Assembly (NCBI GenBank): GCA_964486335.1
Contig: CAZAMB010000009.1
Coordinates: 124,001-188,000 of the forward strand
DNA: 64,000 nucleotides
Source of the DNA: CAZAMB01 sp964486335
GTDB taxonomy: Bacteria > Planctomycetota > Phycisphaerae > UBA1845
Direction of reading: 5' to 3'
The position numbers and the translations under genes are program-made. Positions 44,810-53,008 of this stretch are shown here, piece after piece; the first letter of the stretch is position 1; each line of letters opens with the position of its first letter. The notes under the pieces were generated by a model. The model saw nothing but the letters and a program-made list of their open reading frames with translations, had not been told where the DNA came from and made no database searches.

Positions 44810-45310
44810 TCAATGATCAGCTGCATCGAGATAAGGCTCGATTTCGAGTTCCATCACGATTTCGTCGTGGACGGGCACACCGCGCTCGCCGACCAGCGGA
44901 ATCTGCGGCTTGATCTTCCTCGCCTCGTCGACGACGCCCAAGTTAATGGCCATCATACGAAACCCCAGGCGCTGATGAAAATCGATGATGCGAAGTCGAT
45001 CATTCGTCGTAGTCAACCAGATTTTCTCACATCCTCGGTCGCGGGCGCGGTCGATGGCGGAGAGCAGGAGCGATGATCCGATTCCCTGCCCTTCCAATAC
45101 GCTGTTCAGCGTCAGGATTTCCATGCCTCGTTCGTCAATGTGGTAAGTCAGCAAACCAACGATATCGCCGTCGCGCCGCTCCAGGAATCCGTCTCCGAGA
45201 TGCGGTTGAAACGCCTTCCCGCCGCTCATTACAATCCGGCTGCGCCAGTGTTTTTCGATGAACCGCGCCACTTCCTCGCGATCGGAATCTCGAATCTCGC
45301 TCCGTGCCAT
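44810..45310 (-). CDS. GNAT-family N-acetyltransferase
   Basis: The 166-residue product from the ATG at 45310 has the GNAT pattern. It has strands around GDIVGLLTYHID and EILTLNSV, followed by the acetyl-CoA loop GQGIGSSLL (Q/RxxGxG/A) and a C-terminal DFHQRLGFRM. The substrate is not predictable. The frame extends to 45442 without conserved features. The 197 bases upstream of its stop toward the LOG gene contain no supportable gene. Confidence 0.83.
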   Translation of the reverse strand: MARSEIRDSDREEVARFIEKHWRSRIVMSGGKAFQPHLGDGFLERRDGDIVGLLTYHIDERGMEILTLNSVLEGQGIGSSLLLSAIDRARDRGCEKIWLTTTNDRLRIIDFHQRLGFRMMAINLGVVDEARKIKPQIPLVGERGVPVHDEIVMELEIEPYLDAADH

Positions 45311-45488
45311 GGGCGTTGGTTCTACCCGAACAGAGGCGAGGCAGCCAGAGGAATCAGAATCGGCCGCCCATTGCGAAGCGACTGCACAAATCGGTCCCCT
45401 GGCTGTCGGCGGACGACGTCGGCTTGCCCTGCTTGTTTCCATGAAGGGGCATGGATAGCATCGTCACCGTGCCATGAAGGAATCGATG

Positions 45489-46100
45489 ATGAGACAGTGC
45501 CTAGCTAGGCGACCCATTCTACTGGGCGGCACAATCATATTTGCCCTGGCAGGCGTGCCGAGCTGTTTGCCCAAGCTCACGACCGATCAACTGCGCAACG
45601 CCCAGCCGCCGCGTCCCGTGGAACTCGATCGGCTCGATCAGCTTCTCGGCAAGTGGGAAACGACCGGCATCATTCACCTCGCCGTGCTCGACGAACCGAT
45701 CCACACACAGGGCCGAAACCGGGCGGAATGGACGCTTGATCGCCGTGTTCTGGTGGACGACGCGGAACTGGACATGGGACCACTGGGCAATGTGACCGGG
45801 CAGACGCTCTGGACCTGGGACGATTCGATTGGAAAGTACCGGATGTGGTGGTTCGACAGTCTCGGCGAGACATCGCAGGCGGTGGTGACGTACAACGATC
45901 GGACGCGGACGTGGCACATGAAGGCCACCGGCGTCAAGTATGGGCAGCGAACCGGCGGACGCGGCACGATTCACCATGTTGACGACGATACACTCGAATG
46001 GACCTGGTTTGAGTCCGATACGCTCGGCTTCATCACCTTTGCCGAAATGCATGGGACCAGTCGCCGAAAGACGTCACAATTGCCCCAGCAACCAGACTGA
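45489..46100 (+). CDS. DUF1579-like lipoprotein
   Basis: The 203-residue product has a signal ending GVPSC, a likely lipobox. The body resembles the DUF1579 family: LDQLLGKWETTGIIHLA, TLDRRVLVDD, LWTWDDSIGKYRMWWFDSLGE and EWTWFESD, a lipocalin-like beta barrel of unknown role. I chose the ATG at 45489 because AAGGA lies 7 bases upstream and the signal peptide then has the normal length; ATGs at 45474 and 45486 are alternatives. It converges on the thioredoxin-fold gene with 14 bases between. Confidence 0.7.
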   Translation: MRQCLARRPILLGGTIIFALAGVPSCLPKLTTDQLRNAQPPRPVELDRLDQLLGKWETTGIIHLAVLDEPIHTQGRNRAEWTLDRRVLVDDAELDMGPLGNVTGQTLWTWDDSIGKYRMWWFDSLGETSQAVVTYNDRTRTWHMKATGVKYGQRTGGRGTIHHVDDDTLEWTWFESDTLGFITFAEMHGTSRRKTSQLPQQPD

Positions 46101-46114
46101 CCCTTGGCGAATGA

Positions 46115-47239
46115 TCAAGGCGGGACAATATCCGGCTGGGACGTAGACGACGAACGGCATAGTTCCTTAAGCAATTCATTCAATCCTTCCCCGGATTCCG
46201 CATAACGAACGATTCCCTCGCGGTCGAGCACGATATACGCCGGCAGCGTCAAAACACCGCTATCAATCACGACGTCGCTCTCCATTCCTCTTCCATCGTG
46301 ATACTGCGGCCAGGACATGTTGAATCGTACGCCCGCAGCTTCGAACATCGGGGAGATCGTGTCCAGATTGACGCCGATCAACTGCAAGCCGCGATCGCGA
46401 AGTTCTCTTTCGAGACCGATCAACCGCGGGATTTCCTTCAGCGACGGCTTGCTCCACGTCGCCCAAAAGTGCACGACGAGCACCTTGCCTTTGGAATCGG
46501 AAGTTTGCAGGACTGATCCATCCGAAAGAGTGAACGTCGCCGCATAGGGTCGTCCGACGGAGGTCGCGCGAAAAACCTCGCCGGCGGCCCTTCGCGTAGC
46601 GGCGTGATCGGCATACGCCGACCGAAGTTCAGCCAGCTCGTGTTTGGCCCTGTCGATTTCCTTCAGCGTGATCAGGTTGCGAATCAAGCTGGCCCACATC
46701 ACCGGTCGGTGCGGCGAGTCGTGAAAATCCTCGACAAACGCCTTGTAGCGTTCGAGCGTACCCCGCAGCCGCCGATCCTCAGGCATCTGCTCAAGTCTCG
46801 CGCCGAGAACAAATGCCTGCACCGCATAGAAAGCATTCTCCGAAGCGAGGTTTCCCCTGGGCTTCGATGCGGCGATTGAATCGGTGAGTTCCAGCAGCTT
46901 GCCGACGAATCCGGAGTCGCTGCGGGCCAGCCTCGCCAGTGTTTCCAACCTTGTAATCTGAGCTTCGTCGCGGAGTCCCGTTTCCGGAAATCGAGTCAAC
47001 AGTGCCTCGATGGCGTCGAGCAATGCCAGCGCCGCTTCGCGCTTATCGGATTGCTCGGTCGAATCCGCCTTCGCGTTTGCCCTAGTCTTGAAAGATTGAA
47101 TGTGTTCAATCAGTTGCGATTCCGAAAGCTCGCCGAGCGTTGCCCGCGGCTCCGTCCTCATTGTGTCCTGCGCGATCGCATCCATCCGTGCCAGGGCGAG
47201 GACTGTAATCATTGTGGCCGTGATCAAAATGAATCTCAT
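46115..47239 (-). CDS. Exported thioredoxin-fold (TlpA-like) protein lacking the CxxC
   Basis: The 374-residue product from the ATG at 47239 has a signal peptide (residues 1-24). A helical N-terminal region of about 200 residues follows, then a C-terminal TlpA/thioredoxin domain from about 225. The active-site region reads VHFWATWSKPSLKEIP, so both cysteines of WCxxC are serine (S263 and S266). The cis-Pro segment LTLPAYIVLDREG is intact. It therefore keeps the fold but cannot do thiol redox chemistry at this site. A GGGAG lies 8 bases upstream of the ATG. The epimerase gene is 16 bases upstream. Confidence 0.82.
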   Translation of the reverse strand: MRFILITATMITVLALARMDAIAQDTMRTEPRATLGELSESQLIEHIQSFKTRANAKADSTEQSDKREAALALLDAIEALLTRFPETGLRDEAQITRLETLARLARSDSGFVGKLLELTDSIAASKPRGNLASENAFYAVQAFVLGARLEQMPEDRRLRGTLERYKAFVEDFHDSPHRPVMWASLIRNLITLKEIDRAKHELAELRSAYADHAATRRAAGEVFRATSVGRPYAATFTLSDGSVLQTSDSKGKVLVVHFWATWSKPSLKEIPRLIGLERELRDRGLQLIGVNLDTISPMFEAAGVRFNMSWPQYHDGRGMESDVVIDSGVLTLPAYIVLDREGIVRYAESGEGLNELLKELCRSSSTSQPDIVPP

Positions 47240-47255
47240 CGTCGATGCTCCCGTC

Positions 47256-48446
47256 CTACAGTTGATGCGTTTGCGGTTGGCGACCTGCAAGGCGCAAGAG
47301 CCGATTGGCATCCACCTGCACGCCCGGTTCACCGGAAGGCAACTTCGGGGGCCGACCGCCCAATCCGAAGCGCAAACTCCTTGCCGTAATATCGTCACGA
47401 AGCAGCCATGTCCCCAGGCAACCCTCCGCCCATTGAACTCCTGGACAGGCTTCGAGGAATCGCAGCCCAAGCGCCGAGAGAAGGCTGGTCTCGCCCACCA
47501 TGCAGCCGAGCTGAACGCCCACGCCAGACCGTCGAGCCAAAGCGGCCAGCCGCAGCGCCGGCATGAATCCACCACATTTGCTGAGTCGAATGTTGAAAAC
47601 ACTTGCACCGCCGAGGTCGATCAGACGGCGGGCATCCGCCTCATCGATCAACGACTCGTCATGCACGAACAGCCAATCGAATCGTCGGCGCAGTTCAGCC
47701 AACTGCGAATCGCTTCCGCGCGGAAGCGGTTGCTCAACCGCGGCGATGGGAACATCTTGCACTTTCGAAAGCCACGCCTCGGCCTCTTCGAGCGACCACG
47801 CTCCATTGGCGTCGACCCGAAGGCTCGCCCGACCGGCCTCGATCGCTCTCCGCAGGTATCGCGCCGTCCGACGGAGTCGTTCAACATCGCCCGGCGAACC
47901 CACTTTGAGTTTGAAGTGGCGAAGCCCGGCCCAGTACATGAGCCGAAGTCGGCGCATCATCGCGCTCATGTCGTCCGACGCCAGCACGCCACTGAATCGA
48001 ATCGTATTGCTGCTTCCGGGTCGACCGAATCCCCCCAACCCCATCCACGCCACAATGTCATCAACGGTGCGATCGAAATACCGCAGCGACGCCGCGAGAA
48101 GCGCCATTTCGACCCCTCCTCGGGCAGCAGGCGACGGACGACCTTTCGCGCCGACCCATGGCAAGGCGTCGACAAACTCCAGCGCCTGCGGAAACGACTC
48201 CGGATGAAAGCCGAGCAGGGCGGGCGCATACACGTCGCGCACGGCTTCGAGGACCGAATCAACGCTTTCGCCGGATACATACGGTCTGGGGAGCGTCTCC
48301 CCGAAACCGACCACCCCGTTGGTCAGTTCCAACTCGATGATGATCGTGTCGGAAACTGCACGGCGGGACGTTGCGTGCTCTACGCTCGAGCGCAGCGGAA
48401 TTTCTAGCGGGCGTACGATTACGCGATGAACGATGGCCGCAGTCAC
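47256..48446 (-). CDS. Enolase-superfamily enzyme (dipeptide epimerase / muconate-lactonizing type)
   Basis: The 396-residue product has the superfamily catalytic set. The KxK motif is K179 and K181 (HFKLKVG), metal ligands are D212 (VDANGAW), E238 (VEQP) and D263 (HDES), and the second base lysine is K290 (LSKCGG). This is the MLE subgroup, which includes L-Ala-D/L-Glu epimerases, o-succinylbenzoate synthase and muconate cycloisomerase. With no menaquinone genes near it, dipeptide epimerase is the likeliest, but not proven. The start is GTG at 48446. It precedes the TlpA-like gene, probably in one transcript. Confidence 0.85.
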   Translation of the reverse strand: MTAAIVHRVIVRPLEIPLRSSVEHATSRRAVSDTIIIELELTNGVVGFGETLPRPYVSGESVDSVLEAVRDVYAPALLGFHPESFPQALEFVDALPWVGAKGRPSPAARGGVEMALLAASLRYFDRTVDDIVAWMGLGGFGRPGSSNTIRFSGVLASDDMSAMMRRLRLMYWAGLRHFKLKVGSPGDVERLRRTARYLRRAIEAGRASLRVDANGAWSLEEAEAWLSKVQDVPIAAVEQPLPRGSDSQLAELRRRFDWLFVHDESLIDEADARRLIDLGGASVFNIRLSKCGGFMPALRLAALARRSGVGVQLGCMVGETSLLSALGLRFLEACPGVQWAEGCLGTWLLRDDITARSLRFGLGGRPPKLPSGEPGVQVDANRLLRLAGRQPQTHQL

Positions 48447-48488
48447 GGGGAAATCGTAGCAACGTCAAACTGTCGAAACCAGTTCAGG

Positions 48489-49019
48489 TTATTCCGTGGC
48501 GGCTTGCTGCTCTGTCGGTTCGGGACTCACTTTGGGCTTCTGATGCGTGCGAATCTGGTTGAGCACTCCCGACAACAAGATAATCCCGGCGGCCATGGCA
48601 AGAAGTATCGACAGCCACTTGCGACGATCGGCGCGAATTTCGGCCGTCCCCTCTCCGCGCCCCACCAGCGCGCTGGCGACGAAAAACAGGAACAAGGCCG
48701 ACACGAGTTTCAGCCCGAATATCGGGTGATACGGAATGGCCTGAATCTTCGGCGGAATCGCGAGCAAGCCGAAATTCAGACCGCCGGTCACGAGCAGCAA
48801 CACAATGCTGATATGCACGAAGCGTGCCCAGCGCGCCCGAATCGCCTCCCGAAGTCGCTCGTGCGCATCTTCATCAAGCGTGCTCGAAGCGGCCGGAAGC
48901 AGCGCGAATCGCATGAAGACGGCTCCGCCGATCGCCACGATGGCCGACCCGATGTGCACCCAACGGGAAATCAACACAACGTAATCTATGCTCTGCAACG
49001 CGTTGCTCCCAAAAGTCAT
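48489..49019 (-). CDS. CopD-like integral membrane protein
   Basis: The 176-residue product has four hydrophobic spans (ISRWVHIGSAIVAIGGAVF, FVHISIVLLLVTGGLNFGLL, FGLKLVSALFLFFVASALV, WLSILLAMAAGIILLSGVL). Histidines sit in the first two (RWVHIG, RFVHIS) and a further H precedes the third (YHPIFG). This pattern resembles CopD-family copper or heme-related membrane proteins. The function is not certain. The ATG at 49019 is preceded by CAGGAAC. Confidence 0.6.
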   Translation of the reverse strand: MTFGSNALQSIDYVVLISRWVHIGSAIVAIGGAVFMRFALLPAASSTLDEDAHERLREAIRARWARFVHISIVLLLVTGGLNFGLLAIPPKIQAIPYHPIFGLKLVSALFLFFVASALVGRGEGTAEIRADRRKWLSILLAMAAGIILLSGVLNQIRTHQKPKVSPEPTEQQAATE

Positions 49020-49228
49020 GTTCCTGCCGTCCGCCAACGACTCACGCGATTGTACGATCGTTCTTTCGCCACGCCAGCCTGCATGGCGAGGTTACCTTGG
49101 ATGAGCATGTCAATCGGTTACTCGCGTGCCTGCCCGACCCATTTACCACGCCGAGTCCAACATCCTTCGATTTCAGGTGTCCATCACCATCGAGGCGCGG
49201 GAGCATTACTTCGAACCTAAACCCTGAT

Positions 49229-49660
49229 ATGATGCAAATTGTGCAGCCTGCATTTGAACTGTTCGATCACACGGCTGACATGGGCATCCGCGTGCGTGCG
49301 GGGCGGCTGGCAGAATTGATTCATCCGGCAGTCGACGGGTTGTACGCCGCCATCGGCGAACTCGTCCCAGCGACCCAGTCCGCTTTGATTTGGATTTCGC
49401 TCGACGGCGCCGACCGGGCAGTCCTGTTCCGAGACTTTCTGAACGAAGTGCTGATGCTGTTCGAACGCGAAAAACGGATGCTGACCGGCATGGAATCGGT
49501 CGAGTTTGAGGAATCGTACCTGAAAGTCGCAGCTTTCGCCTCGCCTGTGGACGTGGATCGCAGTGTTTTTCACCGCGAGGTCAAGGCGATCACGTATCAT
49601 GAGCTGAAAATTCGAGCAATTGACGGCGGTTTTGAAGCCACGCTAATCGTGGACATCTGA
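49229..49660 (+). CDS. Archease
   Basis: Archease is the metal-binding cofactor of the RNA ligase RtcB and speeds its guanylation and turnover. The 143-residue product has FELFDHTADMGIRVRAG at the N terminus, with the family's Asp in DHTAD, then FRDFLNEVLMLFE and KAITYHELKIR. Both Asp-rich metal sites of the family are present near the two ends. The start is the ATG pair at 49229/49232; the frame extends upstream to 49097 without similarity. It is 10 bases upstream of rtcB, a known functional pairing. Confidence 0.92.
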   Translation: MMQIVQPAFELFDHTADMGIRVRAGRLAELIHPAVDGLYAAIGELVPATQSALIWISLDGADRAVLFRDFLNEVLMLFEREKRMLTGMESVEFEESYLKVAAFASPVDVDRSVFHREVKAITYHELKIRAIDGGFEATLIVDI

Positions 49661-49670
49661 CCTTCGCACG

Positions 49671-51143
49671 ATGGCCATTCTTATGTCTGAATCGTACTCA
49701 GGTCCGCTCGAACGCATCGACGCCAACCGATGGCGCATCCCAAAGTCGTACAAAACCGGCATGCGCGTCGACGGCATCATCTTCGCCGACGACCAACTGG
49801 CCGAGGCGATCAAGCAGGACAAATCGCCCGAACAAGTGGCAAACGTCGCTACGCTGCCGGGTATTGTCCGTGCCTCGCTCGCCATGCCCGACATTCACTG
49901 GGGATACGGCTTCTGCATCGGCGGTGTCGCGGCAACTGATCCACTACAGGGCGGCGTCATCAGTCCCGGCGGCGTCGGCTACGACATCAATTGCGGAGTT
50001 CGGCTGATCCGCACGAACATCAAGATCGATGACGCCAAAAAACGCATGGCCCGGCTGGTCGACGAACTCTTCAACACCGTCCCCTGCGGCGTCGGCAAGG
50101 GCGGTGTCGTAAAGTTCAACAAATCCGAACTTCGCAAGCTCATGACCGAAGGCTCGCGGTTTGTGGTCAAGCGCGGGTTCGGCTGGGACAGTGACGTGGA
50201 AGCCACCGAAGCCCACGGCCTCATCGACGACGCCGATCCCGATCTCGTCTCCGATCGCGCGCTCGAGCGCGGTTCCGACCAGTGCGGGACGCTCGGCAGC
50301 GGCAACCACTTTCTCGAAGTGCAGTTTGTCGATCACATCGACGACGCGCGGAGCGCTGGTGTCATGGGGTTGGCACAAGGAAACGTCACCGTGATGATCC
50401 ATTCCGGCTCACGCGGACTCGGATACCAGGTTTGCGAAGACGCGCTCAAGGAACTCCAAAACACGCCGACCAAGTACGGCATCGACCTGCCCGACAAACA
50501 GCTCGTCTGCGCCCCCGTGCACTCGTCCGAGGGGCAGCGTTACCTCAAGGCCATGCGCGCCGCCGCCAACTTCGCCTGGTGCAACCGGCAGATCATGACC
50601 CACCTCGCCCGCGAGGCGTTCTCTCGCGTCTTCGATCTCTCTCCCGAGCGACTCGGCATGAACCTCGTGTACGACGTGGCGCACAACATCGCCAAAATGG
50701 AGCCGTACGAAGTCGACGGCAAGTCGGCACAGCTATGCGTGCATCGCAAGGGGGCGACGCGGGCCTTCCCGCCCGGTCATCCGGAACTTCCAGACCGCTA
50801 CCGACCGATCGGCCAGCCCGTGCTCGTCCCCGGCGACATGGGCCGTGCCAGCTACGTTCTCGTCGGTCAACCCGGTTCGATGGAGCACACGTTTGGCAGT
50901 TCGTGCCACGGTGCAGGCCGCTGCATGTCGCGCGGAGCCGCCATTCGCGCGTCGAAGGGTCGATCGATTCGTCAGGAGCTTCTTGATCGCGGCGTGATCG
51001 CTCGCGCCCGCGGCCGGACCGGACTCGAAGAGGAGCAGCCGGACGCCTACAAAGATGTCAACCGCGTTGTGAACGTACTCCACGCTGCCGGCATCAGCCA
51101 TAAAGTTGCCCGCCTCCGCCCCGTCGGGGTGATCAAGGGCTAA
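49671..51143 (+). CDS. rtcB: RNA-splicing ligase RtcB
   Basis: RtcB joins RNA 2',3'-cyclic-phosphate or 3'-phosphate ends to 5'-OH ends using GTP and Mn2+. The 490-residue product has MPDIHWGYGFCIGGVAA, ISPGGVGYDINCGVRLI (metal-binding Asp and Cys), GSGNHFLEVQ, HSGSRGLG and the guanylated histidine in SSCHGAGRCMSR. The length is normal. The start is ATG at 49671, or ATG at 49683 (MSESYSG). With archease upstream it forms an RNA-repair pair. No RtcA or RtcR regulator is in the window. Confidence 0.95.
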   Translation: MAILMSESYSGPLERIDANRWRIPKSYKTGMRVDGIIFADDQLAEAIKQDKSPEQVANVATLPGIVRASLAMPDIHWGYGFCIGGVAATDPLQGGVISPGGVGYDINCGVRLIRTNIKIDDAKKRMARLVDELFNTVPCGVGKGGVVKFNKSELRKLMTEGSRFVVKRGFGWDSDVEATEAHGLIDDADPDLVSDRALERGSDQCGTLGSGNHFLEVQFVDHIDDARSAGVMGLAQGNVTVMIHSGSRGLGYQVCEDALKELQNTPTKYGIDLPDKQLVCAPVHSSEGQRYLKAMRAAANFAWCNRQIMTHLAREAFSRVFDLSPERLGMNLVYDVAHNIAKMEPYEVDGKSAQLCVHRKGATRAFPPGHPELPDRYRPIGQPVLVPGDMGRASYVLVGQPGSMEHTFGSSCHGAGRCMSRGAAIRASKGRSIRQELLDRGVIARARGRTGLEEEQPDAYKDVNRVVNVLHAAGISHKVARLRPVGVIKG

Positions 51144-51218
51144 GGTCCTGGTTGGTCATTTGGCTTGACCTTGAGATAACTGGCCTCTGGGTCACCAATT
51201 CGGTATTCTTTTCGCACC

Positions 51219-51884
51219 ATGAAGAAGTTGCTTTCGGGGATCGCCGAGTTTCGACGCACGCGCCGGCCGGAGTACGCCGAAACGTTTGCGCGGCTTGCAC
51301 TCGGCCAAAAGCCAGATGCGCTTTTTATCGCGTGTTCCGACAGCCGCGTGGTCCCCAACCTGTTCGCCTCCACGGAACCGGGCGACCTGTTTGTGTTGCG
51401 AAATGTGGGCAACATTATTTGCCCGTGCGGAGGCGACGGGCGGTCCACGGGCGACGATTCAGAAGCGGCTGCGATCGAATTCGCCCTGGGCACGCTGCGC
51501 GTATCCGACATTATCGTTTGCGGACATTCCGAGTGCGGAGCGATGCACGCGTTGCATTCGAAGAGGGCAATGCCCGATGCGCCGCATGTTGAACGCTGGA
51601 TTCGACACTCGCGGCCAGCGCTGTCGCGACTGGAGCAGGAACGATCGAAACCGGGCGATCTACCGCCGCACGACCGCCTTTCGCAGATCAACGTTCTGCT
51701 TCAACTTGAACACCTTCAGACCTATCCCATCGTGCAGCAGTCCATGCATGAGCGGGGAATTCGCCTTCATGGTTGGTGGTTTGACATCGGACGCCTGGAC
51801 GTGCTGGCGTTTGACCGTGACGAAAACGCCTTTGTGCTGCTCGACGACAACCGAGTCGACCGATACCTAAGCCGCATTTCCTGA
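51219..51884 (+). CDS. Beta-class carbonic anhydrase
   Basis: The 221-residue product interconverts CO2 and bicarbonate. Zinc ligands are C39 (CSDSR, with the Asp-Arg dyad D41/R43), H103 and C106 (GHSECGAM). The family motif LFVLRNVGNII is present. A short insert (PCGGDGRSTGDD) follows it. The ATG start is at 51219. It lies between rtcB and recO, transcribed the same way, but with gaps that allow separate promoters. Confidence 0.92.
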   Translation: MKKLLSGIAEFRRTRRPEYAETFARLALGQKPDALFIACSDSRVVPNLFASTEPGDLFVLRNVGNIICPCGGDGRSTGDDSEAAAIEFALGTLRVSDIIVCGHSECGAMHALHSKRAMPDAPHVERWIRHSRPALSRLEQERSKPGDLPPHDRLSQINVLLQLEHLQTYPIVQQSMHERGIRLHGWWFDIGRLDVLAFDRDENAFVLLDDNRVDRYLSRIS

Positions 51885-51945
51885 GCCAGCCATTGCGTGA
51901 TCGAAGCCGTGCGCGATGAATGCCTCGGCGCGGTAAGATGACGCC

Positions 51946-52797
51946 ATGCCGATCATCAATGATGAGGCCGTCGTGCTCGGCCGTCTCGACTATTCCGAAG
52001 CGTCACAAATCCTCGTGCTGTTCACGCGCGACCATGGCAAGGTTCGCGCGATCGCCAAGGGTGTAAAACGAAGCACCAAGACGCGATTCGCGGTCGGCGT
52101 GGACCTCCTCGACTTTGGCCGCGTTGTGCTTGGCAATCGTCAGGAGCGAGGCGAGTCGCTTGCCACGATGACGGAATGGAAGCAGACGCGAAGCCTCTCG
52201 GGGCTGCGTGAATCGTTGGAGCGTATCCACACGGCCCAATATGTCGCCGAAATCTCTGCGCACCTGATTGAGGACTGGGACCCGCATCCGACCCTGTTTG
52301 ACGCGCTGACTGAAACACTTGGTTTGTTGGCTGTCGTCGATCCGTGCCACGCACTCCTCGTCGCGCTGCGCTATCAGCACAAGCTGCTCGACGAAATCGG
52401 ATCGCTTCCCCGCTTTGATGCTTGCGTCGTTTGCGGCCGCGAAAGCGACTTAACGCATTTTTCTTCCTTTGAGGGCGGGTTCGTGTGTCGCCATTGCGAA
52501 CCCGGTCGCGTGGAAAAATGGCAAATTGGTCCGGAGTCGATCGCCGTGCTTCGTTGGATGGGCGAAGGTGATTCCGCGTCGCCCGCCGATAGCCCATCGA
52601 TGACCAGCGACGAAGTTGCAGTCGCCGAAGGATTTCCCTGCGCGTCACGAATCTCGCCTGCCACTCCTGGTTCACAACCACCGCCGGGAATTGTCGCGTC
52701 TTTCGCGGTGCTGAATTACCACATCGCTCACCTCATGGGACGCGAACCCCGCCTGGCCGACCGACTCGTGCCGAGCACGGTGCGACGTACGCTGTAA
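51946..52797 (+). CDS. recO: DNA repair protein RecO
   Basis: RecO loads RecA onto SSB-coated DNA with RecF/RecR. The 283-residue product has the N-terminal OB fold (EAVVLGRLDYSEASQILVLFTRDHGKVRAIAKG is the conserved region), a helical middle, and a zinc site CVVCG...CRHC. A low-complexity Ser/Pro-rich stretch lies at about residues 205-245 in the C-terminal half. The length is slightly above the usual 240-260 because of that insert. It starts with ATG at 51946. Confidence 0.92.
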   Translation: MPIINDEAVVLGRLDYSEASQILVLFTRDHGKVRAIAKGVKRSTKTRFAVGVDLLDFGRVVLGNRQERGESLATMTEWKQTRSLSGLRESLERIHTAQYVAEISAHLIEDWDPHPTLFDALTETLGLLAVVDPCHALLVALRYQHKLLDEIGSLPRFDACVVCGRESDLTHFSSFEGGFVCRHCEPGRVEKWQIGPESIAVLRWMGEGDSASPADSPSMTSDEVAVAEGFPCASRISPATPGSQPPPGIVASFAVLNYHIAHLMGREPRLADRLVPSTVRRTL

Positions 52798-53008
52798 CCA
52801 TATTGTGTTCGCCAGAACCGGGGAATTACGCTGGTTTTTTGGGTCGTTAACGGTCGGCGACCCTGCTGCCGATGCTCCATTCGGGACCTTCGTTCGTTTG
52901 ACGGTGCATGTCACTGGATTATGATCGGCTCCAAAGCGGTCAAGGAGCGCTAAGGCGCGCGACCCGACAAGGGCGGGAACCGCAGCGCTAGACGGAAAGG
53001 AAGATTTC

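Noticed and set aside
47100..48407. A 435-codon plus-strand open frame opposite the TlpA-like and epimerase genes
   Set aside because: It spans two real genes on the other strand, and its product is low-complexity Arg/Pro/Ser sequence.
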